Origin: Aquanectria penicillioides | Taxonomy: Eukaryota; Ascomycota; Sordariomycetes; Hypocreales; Nectriaceae | NCBI GenBank assembly: GCA_003415625.1 | Contig: PYIU01000009.1 | Coordinates: forward strand, 2,542,001-2,606,000 | DNA: 64,000 nt | Direction: 5' to 3' | Shown: one piece after another, positions 22,164 to 33,266 of the stretch | Numbering within the stretch: the stretch's first letter is position 1 | Layout of the letters: each line of letters opens with the position of its first letter | Notes under the pieces: generated by a model | What the model was told of the DNA's origin: nothing | Seen by the model: only the letters and a program-made list of their open reading frames with translations | Databases searched by the model: none | Made by a program: the position numbers and the translations under genes

Positions 22164-22253
22164 TCCGGTATGGTGTAGTGGCTAACATTTCGCGCTCTCA
22201 AAACCTGGGAGATTTGTACCGCGGAGCCCAGGGTTCGATTCCCTGTACCGGAG
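22164..22253 (+). tRNA. tRNA-Glu(CTC), copy 1
   Basis: Cloverleaf: acceptor TCCGGTA/TACCGGA with discriminator G, D-arm TGGTGTAGTGGCTAACA, anticodon CTC at 22197-22199, T-arm GGGTTCGATTCCC. An 18-nt intron (22201-22218) follows A37. T-rich terminator TTTCTTTTTGC downstream; CAACCAATCAC just upstream. Confidence 0.93.
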
Positions 22254-22555
22254 TTTCTTTTTGCCTAGAAAGGCCAACTGTCTTTTTGCCGTTTCGAGCG
22301 GTGTGCCACTTGCGCGAAACATACAAAGAGAGCAAGCTGCGGCTTATTCAAATACGACGTCCTTGCTGTCGTGGTAATGCTACAATTATGCAAATGACCT
22401 GCAACAAAATCACCCGACCGGTGACTGCATACGATCATGCCGTCATACGCTTACTGTCGACCAGCGTCTCTCCAAACAACCCGGCGTCCTGTCAGTCAAC
22501 GTGGTGCTCGCCGCCAGCTATAGCGCCCCTTACCGGCGCGGGGATCAACACAAGA

Positions 22556-22645
22556 TCCGGTATGGTGTAGTGGCTAACATTTCGCGCTCTCATAACCTGA
22601 GGGATTTGATCCGCGGAGCCCAGGGTTCGATTCCCTGTACCGGAG
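22556..22645 (+). tRNA. tRNA-Glu(CTC), copy 2
   Basis: Same mature sequence as copy 1, with a different 18-nt intron (22593-22610). Terminator-like CTTTTTGC downstream. Confidence 0.93.
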
Positions 22646-22995
22646 TTTACTTTTTGCAGGATGTCGTGGGGTGATTGATGGATGATGCATGGAGGAGAAG
22701 CGATGGATGTTATTTTTGCCTGTCTACTCAGCTCACGCATAACAACCGTAAACACCCAGCAAATTCGACCGCCTTAGCGTCGACGGGATCTCCGTCTTTT
22801 ACAACAAAAAGAAAGTTCTCCGTCACATAATTAGTTGTGTGTACTTTTTCTGCACTTTCCTGAAGAAACTAAGGTGGTCGGATTTGCTGAGTTTTACGAT
22901 AGGTCTCCAGTCTGACATGCATAACTCAAGCTGTCCACTGAGATGCAACCACACCACACATCCTTGGTCAGAGATATCAGATTGCGTTCAACATA

Positions 22996-23087
22996 TCCGG
23001 TATGGTGTAGTGGCTAACATTTCGCGCTCTCAAATCGAGAGATCACCTTGATCCGCGGAGCCCAGGGTTCGATTCCCTGTACCGGAG
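22996..23087 (+). tRNA. tRNA-Glu(CTC), copy 3
   Basis: Same mature sequence with a 20-nt intron (23033-23052), identical to that of copy 4 on the opposite strand. Followed by TTCTTTTTGCC. Confidence 0.93.
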
Positions 23088-23343
23088 TTCTTTTTGCCAA
23101 TTGAGTCAACTGCTGCTGCACAGAATTGTCATGATATTTTTGCGTGGCACCCACCATAAATTAGTAGTTATAGTAGTGACAGAGTTATTCAAGTGAATAT
23201 CATCCATCCATTAAGCATAGTGTATTGCTTACCTATTGACAAGTTGTTACAGGCAAGTGGGTGGTGGGGTTGAGCCGTTTATAAGATCCGCAACTGGCAA
23301 AAAGAACCCCATTAGATAGAGTCTAGACGAGCAAAAAGAAACT

Positions 23344-23435
23344 CTCCGGTACAGGGAATCGAACCCTGGGCTCCGCGGATCAAGGTGATCTCTCGATTTG
23401 AGAGCGCGAAATGTTAGCCACTACACCATACCGGA
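23344..23435 (-). tRNA. tRNA-Glu(CTC), copy 4
   Basis: Exact inverted copy of copy 3 including its 20-nt intron. Read on the minus strand it is preceded by CAACCAATCACAGTCCG and followed by TTTCTTTTTGC. Confidence 0.93.
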
Positions 23436-23649
23436 CGGACTGTGATTGGTTGGTGAGAGTTGGCCGAGTTTGCTATTATCAAGCTGGCTTGTGCAATTGA
23501 ATACATGCTGGATAGTTTTAAACTTTTCGAATACTAAGGAATGTGTTCTTAGCCCCTGCTGGCACAAAAGAAAGATCAACTGGCTAAGATCCATCATCCA
23601 ATACAATAAGCAAAAGATTAGTACAATAGGCAAAAAGAAGGTATCGGGA

Positions 23650-23739
23650 CTCCGGTACAGGGAATCGAACCCTGGGCTCCGCGGAACTGATCTCTCAGGT
23701 TATGAGAGCGCGAAATGTTAGCCACTACACCATACCGGA
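23650..23739 (-). tRNA. tRNA-Glu(CTC), copy 5
   Basis: Same mature sequence with an 18-nt intron whose first half matches copy 2 (TAACCTGAG). Upstream CAACCAATCACAA; downstream CTTCTTTTTGCC. Confidence 0.93.
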
Positions 23740-23914
23740 TTGTGATTGGTTGATGAAGGCGGTCGAGTTAGTTTGCCATCAAGTCGAGCCAGAAACGATG
23801 TTCCCGATGTAATTGATAGTGTTAGTATGTGTTGGGAACTCATGCTGTCGTCACACGAGTTGTACTCGAATTACAGTGCGTGGAATTGGTGTGACAATCT
23901 CAACTGCCAAACAG

Positions 23915-24015
23915 TGCAAGCAAAAGGCTCGGTGCAACAAGCAAAAGGCTCAGCACAATAAGCAAAAGATCAACGAAGCAGAAGATCAATGCAACAAAAA
24001 TCAACACAAGCAAAA
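23915..24015. repeat. Degenerate AAGCAAAAG-type tandem repeat
   Basis: Successive units resembling CAACAAGCAAAAGGCTC (about 17 nt) lie 3' of tRNA copy 6. On the tRNA strand the units read CTTTTGC, echoing the tRNA terminators. Confidence 0.5.
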
Positions 24016-24028
24016 GAAATGCTGGGAC

Positions 24029-24116
24029 CTCCGGTACAGGGAATCGAACCCTGGGCTCCGCGGAACATATCTCTCGATTTGAGAGCGCGAAATGTTAGCC
24101 ACTACACCATACCGGA
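24029..24116 (-). tRNA. tRNA-Glu(CTC), copy 6
   Basis: Same mature sequence with the shortest intron (16 nt, starting AATCGAGAGAT as in copies 3 and 4). The downstream T-run is only four (TTTCTTTTGC). Beyond it lies a degenerate tandem repeat. Confidence 0.93.
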
Positions 24117-24391
24117 TTGACAGTGCCAGCCAACTTTTGCATCATGAAGGCCGTCCAGGCCGTTCAGTGTAATAGCTCATCTTGATCACTGATGTTCCTC
24201 TATCAATAATAGTACACACCCAACCGCGGTCCTGTCTTTTTGGCTTTTTAATTGACCTCATCTAACAACTCCTCCAAGGCGCGCAGCCTGACCGTGCCTC
24301 CAAAATTCAAACAAGCTGCAATGATTCCGTCCGCTGCATAGCAGCCCCCCGATTATTATTACACCGCCGTCTCGGCGCTGCGAGTCAACGT
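24117..24391. other. Intergenic, 3' side of INO80
   Basis: No gene was seen. The region separates the tRNA array from the INO80 stop codon. Confidence 0.4.
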
Positions 24392-27300
24392 CTACGCGTC
24401 AATCATTCCGTCGGCAATAGCGAGCCGTTGCTTTGCCGTCTTGGCCCGCTTGCTCGACCCTTTTCCCCTGCCCTTTTTGCCCTTGCTTTCGCTCTCTGCC
24501 GGCGTGGCAGGCGTGGCTGTTCCGGAAAGCCCCTTGGAACCATCATCAAAGTTGCCCTCGCCTAGATTTGTTAGCTTGTGTATGTAATGGACGGTTGTAA
24601 TCTCACCTTCGTGATACATGTCGTCGAGGCTCGCCGTGTTCTCGACCTTTTTGCTGCGCTTGCCGCCCTTCTTCTTAGTCTGCTTCTCAAACTCGCCGCT
24701 CTCGAGCATCTCCTTTTCCCGCTGCTCAATCATGGCCGCCTGCTCGTCATCCGCCAGCCACATGGCAATGTCGCGGTTGCGGCTCTCGGGGGCGCGGCGG
24801 CCAGAGAAGTCGACGCTCGAGCCGCCTCCAGTAATGACGACGCGCTGGACTTCTTCCTTTTGCAGGGCACGCTTGCGGATGCGCTCCTCGATGGTGCCCC
24901 GGGTGATGAGGCGGTACACAGTGACCTGCTTGGTCTGGCCCAGACGATGGGCTCGGTCCATGGCCTGCGAGTCGATGGTGGGGTTCCAATCCGAGTCGTA
25001 AAAGATGACCGTGTCGGCAGTCGTCAGGTTGATGCCGAGGCCACCAGCGCGAGTCGACAGCAGGAAGATGAAGATTTCGGGCCGGGTCTGGAAGTCGTGC
25101 ACCGTGTCTCGTCGGTCCTCGAGCTTGGTCGAACCGTCCAGGCGGCAGTACTTGTAGTTGCGGTACGTTAGGTACTCCTCCATCATGTCGATCATGCGGG
25201 TCATCTGGAAGTACAGCAGGACACGGTGACCCTCGTTCTTGAGCTTGAAGAGCAGCTCGTCGAGCTTGGCCAGCTTGCCGCTGTCGGTGACGAATCGCTG
25301 CATCGAAGGAACGGCAATGTTGGTGAAGCGGCGCTTCTCGTGGTCCGGCTTGGGCAGCGTCTTGTTGGCGGGAAACAGCTCGAGGGGAACCCTCTTCTCG
25401 ATCAGCGACCGCTCGTCCCAGACGGTCGGGCCGTACAGGATCTTGCGGATCGCCGGGTTGAACAGCAGGTCGTTGCGCTCAATGACGGCGCGGCGGCCGA
25501 GGCACAGGACGTCGATGGGCGGCGCCGAAGCGCGGGGTCTGCCGGCGGGCTCCAGGCGGCCCAGCCCGGACTCGTTGTAGTCGGCGCGGGCCACGTTCAT
25601 CAGCCGCTTGAGGATACCCTCGGTGGTAATGTCGGCGACGGGCTGGCGGTTCTGGCGCGCGCGGATCTGGAAGAGGGCGTGGGCAGGGGTGTACTTTTCG
25701 TCCTGGGCTTCGCCGTAGGCCACATTCATGTAGCCCAGCCTGTCACGCTTCTGCAGCTCCTTGGCGGCCCGGCAGATGAGGCTCTGGTGGGTCGCCTCGT
25801 AGACGTCGCCGGGGGTGGCGTCGGCGAAGCGGAGCCACGAAAAGGCCTTGGAGCCGTCGGTGCTCTCCCTGACATTCTCGGGGGACCAGATGTTCATCAT
25901 GTGGCTCAGGGCCTTGTTCCGCCAGCCGGCCTTTTGGTTGTCGCGGCTCGCCCTCCAGAGGCGGCCGCCCTCGGTCCAGACGAGGCGCGGCAGCTGGTAC
26001 TCTATCAAGCTACGGGTGGAGTAGCCGACTTGCACGTTGCTGCCCTCGCGCACGAACGAGGCCGTCTCGGCAAAGTACGTGGCGGCAAAGGGCGACGTGA
26101 CCTCGGCGCGCTCGAACAGGTCCGGGTGGTTGCAGACCTTTCGGAACTGCATGACGAGGTTCATCAGCGTGCCGGAATCCTGGTCATCTCCCATGGTGGC
26201 CTTCTCGACGAGGTCCATGATGTTGATCTGGTTGCGCAGGTTGCTGTAGTAGGCGCGCTGTCGGTAGGTGAGGTTGCAGAAGACGTCCATCTCGATCTTG
26301 TCACCCAGCTCCTTTTGCACGTGCTTCTTGACGCGGCGAAGCATGAAGGGCTTGAGGATCATATGCAGACGCTTGAGCTGGTCCTCGTTGAGCTTGGTGT
26401 TGCTCTGGGCGTGCGACTCAATGTCCTTGGAGAACCACTCGCTGAACTCGTCGTGTGAGTCGAACAGCGACGGCATGATGAAGTGGAGCAGGGCCCAGAG
26501 CTCCTGCATGTTGTTCTGGATGGGGGTGCCGGTGAGCAGCAGGCGGTTTCGGCAGTGGAAGCCCAGCAGGCACTTCCAACGGGAGCTCTGGGAGCTCTTG
26601 ATGGCCTGGGCCTCGTCTAGGATCATGTACTGCCACCTCATCTTCTGGAAGTAGGCCACGTCGGAGACGACGAGCTGGTACGACGTCACGCACACGTGGA
26701 AGGGGCGTCCTTCTTGTAGGTGGTGTGCTTGCGATCCCAAAACTTTCGGAGCACCTTTCGGTCGCCAGCGCTTCCCCAGTAGGGAAGGATCTTGAACTCG
26801 GGCACGAACTTTGCGATTTCCTGCTGCCAGTTGTGCAGGGTGGAGGCCGGGGCGACGACCAGGAAGGGGCCCCAGATGTCGTGCTTCTCAGCCAGGTAGG
26901 CCATGACGGAGATGGACTGGACCGTCTTTCCGAGACCCATCTCGTCGGCCAGGATGCCGTTGATGCCCTGCTCGTACAGGTTGACGAGCCAGTTGAGGCC
27001 CTTGAGCTGGTACTCCTTGAGCTGGGCGTTGATGAGCTTGGGCTGCTCAATCTCCACGTCGCCCAGGCCGGTGGGGTTCTGGAAGTTCATCTCGCCCTCC
27101 TCATCCATGTCGTCGTCTTGGTTGTTGAACTCGCGGGCCTTCTTGCGGGCCTCCTCGATGGCGTTCTGGGCATTGGCGATGGCCGCGGCCTGCAGCTTCT
27201 CCTCGTCCTCCTCCTCAAAGGTGAGGTTCTCAAAGTTGGTGACCTTGTGGCCCATGGCCATGGGCTCCTTGACGTCGAGCTTGCGCTCCTGGATGCGGTG

Positions 27301-30300
27301 GGGGTCCTTGGCGACGTCGGGGTTGTCGGTGCTGCGCTCCACCTCGTCCGTCTTGATCTTCTTGCCGATGAAGTGGGAGTACAGCTCCGTCTGGGAGATG
27401 AGGAAGTTGAGCTTCCTCTTCTGGCGGGCGGCTTCGCGGTCGGCTTCCTCCTTGCGGGCGTTCTCAATCTCCTGCTTCTCGGCGGCCTTGCGTAGGTCGC
27501 GCTCCTCGCGCTCGTTCCGCTTCCAGAAGCCCATCATGTCGCGCATGACGCGCTTGGCGCGGGCCTGGAGGTCCTTGGTGCCCTTGTTTGTGCGCAGCTG
27601 CCAGCGCTTGGCCTCCTTGGAGGCCAGGATGGCCGTCTTCTTGAGGTTGGAGGCCTTGGTGGCGTACGAGTCGACGGCGAGCTTGAACGTCTTGTTGACG
27701 TCCTTGCGGGCCATGTCTCGCCAGATCTGGTCGTAGATCTGGTTGTAGCCCTTGGACATGAACCGCTTCTCGTTTTCGGGAATGTCATCGGCCTTGTCCT
27801 TCTCCTTGGACTTTTTGGACTCCTTGGGCTCCTTTTCCTTGTTCTCCTTGTTCTCCTTGTCCTTGTCCTTGTCCTTGTCGCCGTCGCCGTCGGCACCACC
27901 GCTGCCGCCCTTTGACTTCTTGATCTTGATGCGGACGCGGGTCTCCTCCTTGCTGGGGAGCTCCTCGCCGGCGTCCAGGGCAGCCTGCGCGGCCTCTGCA
28001 GAGTCCTTCTCGGCCTGCTTCTGCTCCTTTGACTTCTTGGGTCGCGGGCCGCTGCGTCCCTTGCCCTTGCGGCCCGTGCCCGTGCCTGTGCCCGTGCCCG
28101 TACCCGTCCCGGACTCGACATCGGACGCCTGGAAGGACGACATGGTGCCGCCCTCGAGATTGAGCTCCAGGTTCCGCGCGGGGCCCTTGATGCCCTTTTG
28201 CAGGATCAGCTTGGTCTGTTGAGCCTTCTTGCTGGCGCGCTCGGCGTCGCGGAGGTGCTTCTGGCGCTCCGCCTCGTCCTCGGCAGCCTCTGCGCGGGCT
28301 AGGGCGGCCTCCTTCTGTTCCATGGTGACGGCCATGGACTTTTCGCGGCGGCGCTTGCGCTGCATGTCCTTCTTGCGCTCCTTCTCGGCGTACACCTCCT
28401 GCTCGCGGACCTCCTGAAGAGCGTCGTCGTAGAACACGTCGTCGTACCGCCGCTTGCCGAGCTCCGAGTGCAGCACGAGCTTCTTGCTGGCCGTGTCCGC
28501 GTAGGCGTCCCGGCGCAGGCGCGACTGCTCCGTGTCCTTGTCGGCCATGATGCGTCGGCGCTTCTGGGCCCGCTCCTTGTACTCGTGCTCGTCAAACTCC
28601 TTGGCGTCGAGGGCCGATGCGTCCTCGTCAATCTGCGCTTCGGCGTTTTGGATCTTCTTTTCCATCTCCGTCGACCACGTCTTCTGCTTAGGCTGGCCGT
28701 TGGCCTGGCGCTTGGCAGGCGGGCGAGGGGTGGGCGACTCCTTTTTCAGCGACGATCTGCGTCCGTTCTTGGGGGTGGCGGCCTCGCGGATGTCGGAGGC
28801 TCGGCCCTTTGTCGACTTGCGACCGCCTCTCCGCTTGACGACAGGCTGGCGCTCCTTGACCACCTCAGCCTCCGTTTCGGCCTCCTTCTCAACCTCTGTA
28901 TCATTGTCGCGATCGGGTGCGGGCGCTGGCGCGGGCTCGGTGGCCTTTTTAGGTTCTCTCTTGGGCTCTCGCTTAGTCTCTCGCTCAGGCTCTCGCTTGA
29001 TCTCCTTTGCGGGCTCGGGTTCGCGTTCCTCGGCAACGGGCGAGGGACCTCGGGGCTTGGAGGCAGGCTCCGAGCTAGAGAGGATGTTGGAGAAGGACAT
29101 GGGGTCAGCGGCGCGGCTGGGAGTCTTTTTCGGACGTGTCAGCGTTGATGCATCGAGCGGGTTTTCGACATGACCTACACTAGAGGCGGCCGGCTTAGCG
29201 GGCGAGGGAGCAGCCAGGTCCGACTTCCCAAGAGGAGGAAGGGCGGAGGCCCCGTTGGTGGTGGAGCTCATGCTGCTGGGCGGTGCACCATGCCTCACGC
29301 TCGGAGAAGTCATGCGTTGCTGTCGCCCCGGAGGGCTGTTGGACCCGGCGGGCGGGTTCTGGTGAGAATGAGAGACGGGGCTACGAGGGCGATTGAATGA
29401 AGAGGATGCGCGAGGCGAGGTGTAGGAGCCGTTGTAGTAAGGGGGAGGGTGCTGATCAGCCGACTGTGAATAGGTGTAAGGTTCACGGGCCTGGTGGTGG
29501 ATGGAAAAAATTAAAGTCAGCAATCGGGTGAGGTGAGGGTGATTATTGCCTTTAGATTAGGAGGATGCAAGGAGATGGGAACAAAGGCGGAGATGGGGAC
29601 GGGGTTGGGGGGTGTGATGGATGAAGGACGAAGAAAGGAATGAGAGAAAAAAAAATTGGGGTGCGGGATGGTGCAGCCATTGATGGAGATGGAGCTGTTA
29701 GGAGAGGAGGCGAAGGGGTGATGGGGGGGAGTTTGAGGCCAGCACAAGCAAATCTGGCGTTTGGCGTTTTGGCGTCGGCCTCTGGCCGGGACCTCGAGGC
29801 GTCAAGTGGACGAGGTCAAGGGGTCAACGTGAAAAATGTATGGGACTCGGAGTAGAGGGTTGCGGTTGTGGAAAGAGGGGGAAAAACCCCTCCCCGAGAC
29901 TCGAGAGAAATTATGATGAAAATCAAGGAATTGCCCCTTGACTTACCTTTGGCGTGGTGGACTGGGGCGCGTTGTGCCACGACGAAGAGCCTGCCGCGTC
30001 AGAAACTCGACGTTCTTTGGTGGTGTCGGTTGTTGGGTCGTAGAAGCTGCGCGAGGCGGGTTTTTCGCGCGCCTGGTGGGCGTCGGGCGTGGACGGAGGA
30101 TAGTAGCCGGCCGGGGGTGCAGCGGCGACGCGGACGGGGGAGCGGCTGCGCCGGGTTGATGCTGGTGACGATGGTGGTGGTGGTGGTGGTGATGGTGATG
30201 GCCAGAGGCTGAAGCTCCAGCGCCGGCGCCAGCAGAGGGTGAGGCACTCAGGGCCGCGGGAGGCGGCAGGGAGGGAGGAGCGACAGGGCCGCCAAGTGCG

Positions 30301-30785
30301 CCCAAGTTGGACGAGGGCATGTAGGGGTTTGGCAGGGCCGGACGAGGCGGAGATTGATGAGCGTGGCTGCCGCTGGAGTTGTTGTTGTTGATGGATGAAG
30401 GGTTGTTATGGTTGTTGTGGTTGTGATTACGGTCGGGGGAAAAGGGAGGCGGCCGGAACTCGGAAGGTTGCTGCTTGGGGGAACGCAGGCTGAAGGTGGA
30501 GTGCCGGTGCGCATTCGCAGTCGCAGATCCAGATCCAGAACCGGGCCCCGTCGCAGTCGCAGTCGCAGTCGTAGTCGCATTCGCAGACGACGTCGACGAT
30601 GCCGCACCGCCCGGGCCGCCTGCATCGTGGCGAGACGGGTCTGCACCGCCCATCACGTCGCGCCGGTGGGCGTGATGGTGGTGATGGTGGCCGTGGCCGT
30701 GGCCGTGGCCGTGGCTGCGAGGCTCTCTCTCATCGCCGTCGTCTCTGTGCAGCACCACCGAGTTGCGGTAGCCGTTCTTGTCCAT
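24392..30785 (-). CDS. INO80: INO80 chromatin-remodelling ATPase (two apparent frame breaks)
   Basis: Catalytic subunit of the nuclear INO80 complex, which slides nucleosomes and exchanges H2A.Z. Exons: 30785-29947, 29490-24607 and 24561-24392 (introns GTAAGT...CACCAG and GTGAGA...AAATCTAG), about 1964 codons. A long disordered His/Ser/Pro-rich N-terminus precedes [20 protein letters not shown]. Lys/Glu-rich low-complexity segments follow, then the DBINO region ([20 protein letters not shown]), SNF2 ATPase ([21 protein letters not shown]) and helicase-C ([28 protein letters not shown]). Two breaks occur. Near 26700 the frame changes inside [20 protein letters not shown], where one T is missing from a TTT run. 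Near 30175-30205 a frame change lies within a CAC/poly-His repeat. The gene is normally indispensable, so sequence error is the likely reason. Ends and domains are secure. Confidence 0.92.
30165..30215. repeat. (GGT/CAC)n microsatellite in INO80 exon 1
   Basis: A run of GTG/GAT triplets encodes at least ten consecutive histidines on the minus strand. The INO80 reading frame changes across it. Related triplet or hexamer runs (GTCGCA, GGCCGT) occur at about 30540-30590 and 30680-30715. Confidence 0.7.
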
Positions 30786-33266
30786 GCTGACGACCTAGCG
30801 CTCGAGGCAGGCAATGCAGCCCAAAAATGCACCGGGGTAGAAGATGGAGGACGAAGGGGCGCAGAGGAAGGAATTGTGTCGGCGACCGAGGGTATTTCAA
30901 GGTTGAGAACCCATGTGCACGAGTGCAGCGACGCGGCGAGGGGATTCGCAGGTGGGGTGGCAAGAGAGCGGATGCGCGCGGCGTCGAGAGTCGCGATGCG
31001 CACGCGAGTAGGATCGGTAGTCGCTGGATTCACGGCCAAGGTCGCAGGTTTCGGAGGACGAAGGTGCGACGGGCCGCGACGATGTCGGATCGATGAGGAT
31101 TCGTCGACACGGGCGAGGAGGGACGACGTCTATGAGGTGAAGCCCCGTCTTGGGGGGCAAGTCGATGGAGTCGTGGGGGGGAGAGGAAGGGTTCGGTAGC
31201 GATCGACACCAGCAAAGCAAAACGGTATCGACAGATGGGAGGTGTGTGGGCACGTCAGAGGAGTCAATGGAAGCAAAGGGCAGAGGGGGAAGTATAGGAC
31301 GGTTGTGGCGACGAGGTGGGAAGACGGGTGGGATGGGAATTGAGTGTCGCGGATGAGGGCTTGGAGGTTTTTTTGGTGAGACACAGTTAGCGGGCACTTG
31401 CAAAGAGCATGGGAAGAGGATTTTTAGTTGGTGAGGGCGATGATGTCGGGGGGGAGGCGCTGTGGGTGGAGGTATGTAATGTATGTATGTACAGTGGGTG
31501 GTTAGTGTTAGTTGGTGGGAACCCCGGATGTGAATCCGGGATGTGACGATGATGCGCCGCGTCGATGCGAGTGATGCGCACCCGACGATGCGATGCGATG
31601 CGGTGCGGTGCAAGTGCAGACGAGGAGGGGAAGGGAAACGCGAGGGAAGGTGAGGAAAAGTGAGGAAAAGCGAGGAAGTGAGGGGAACGGGGTGAAGGGA
31701 TTGCGGATGGACGGACGGGAGGGGGGCCTTGGTGATGGCAGAGGGCCAACGGGCTCGGGGGTGGAATTGGAGGATTTCGGTTCTGGATCTGCTGTGGTGG
31801 ATGTGGATTTGTGCCTGCGAACGTGGAGTGTGCCGCCCGAAATGCCAAAATGGGCCATCAGGGACCGCCGAGCCGCGTTTTGGCGACAGCCAGGTGTGCG
31901 TGTACTTTGCACTTGATTGATCTGCCTATTTGCATTCGTTCTTGGAGCTGGACACTGCATTGACTGCAGGGCCCATTGCGTCGGCGGCCATTTTGTTCTC
32001 CGGCCTGCTCATCCGTCAATTCTCCTCGAGCGGGTTACGTTGCCCGTGTCCGTACCTGGCTGGTACTGGTTGTTGGTGTTGCCGCCATCCGTCTCCACGC
32101 TTCCACGCCGCTCCACGCTGCACGCTCCACGTCTCCACGGAAATGGGGCTGGGCGGCTGGCTGACTGACTTACCGTGAACCAGGTTTCACTGGATTGGAC
32201 GGGGACTGGGGCATGCCATTTCAGCGGCATCTCGTGCTTTGTTCCTCCTCGTCCTCCTCAGCCCGTCTTCGTGCCTCGCGCAGGTGCATGCAGCGCGCCA
32301 CTGGCCCGATACAATTAGACAGACATGAAAGTATGCACTCGTCCAAGACCCGACGAGTTTCGCGCAGCTTCCCGAACCCGCGTCCTGTCTCGCTGTCCCC
32401 TGTCCATAGTCCCATGAAATATCCTGTTCCCGTTCGTCTCCGGGTCCCCATGTGGGTCGGGGATTAACGAATCACCTTAAACTCGTTTGGGCAGCCCGTC
32501 ACTCGGACACCGCGGGACTGGGCGGGGAAGAGATCTCGCATTCCGGGCGTGTGGGTGTGGTACAGTGTAGGGTAGATCTCGACGACCAGATCAATATTGC
32601 GCGGAGGATTCCAGAGGATTCGCAGATTTAGGACAAGATTGTAGGTTTTGTCGTACAGTGTTTTTAGGCGGGTCCAAGTATAATATTGTTAATTGACGTT
32701 GGAAACCGTTGTTTAATCATGTTATACTAATTTGATTAAAGCGCCGCTACAACGTCACCCATCTGGATTTGGCGGTGAACCGTAACCTCAAAATCCCATT
32801 TGCCACTCATTCAACTGCCGTCATTCAGCTCAAAGCCCGTCCGTCTCAACCACCCCGCTCGATAGCACCCCAACGGCCATCAACCATTATTCCAGAACCA
32901 TTTACACAAACGCATCGTCATCATTGGGCTGATACACGACCCGAGGTTACCGCAACTTCACCATGTGTCGCGCACAATTATTCATATAGTCGGGTCTTGA
33001 ACCCAGTGCATTCGTACTAATCAAGCCTCTAGGTAGTAACCCAAAGAAAGCAAAATTCTATCCCGTAAACATACCCATATCTTCATGGACCATTCATGCC
33101 TCTCTATGTAAGGCCTTGCCGTGCGTCGTGGTAGCGTCGTCTCACATCATGACTGAATGACCCGCCACCGCCGCATTTCCCATGAAAATACCACCATGTC
33201 ATCACAACTTTTGGCGGACGGAATCCTCTATAATTCAATTTATCACATTCCAAATCTTCCCGTCAT
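30786..33266. other. Long gene-free region upstream of INO80 and downstream of ARB1
   Basis: About 2.5 kb: the 5' leader/promoter of INO80 (minus) and the 3' side of ARB1 (minus). Minus-strand open frames at 31387-31960 are Pro/Ser/His-rich low-complexity DNA with no family features, so I leave them out. No RNA gene or repeat was recognised. Confidence 0.5.

Noticed and set aside
24562..24606. Reading through 45 nt near the INO80 3' end as coding
   Set aside because: Length is a multiple of three, but GTGAGA, a GCTAAC branch site and ATCTAG mark an intron, and splicing gives the smooth YHEGEGNFDD.
25226..26458. Plus-strand 410-aa frame opposite INO80
   Set aside because: Antisense of the helicase domain; Leu/Val/Gly-rich, no motif.
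31387..31960. Minus-strand frames upstream of INO80
   Set aside because: Low-complexity Pro/Ser/His stretches in a leader/promoter region; no splice signals or family sequence.
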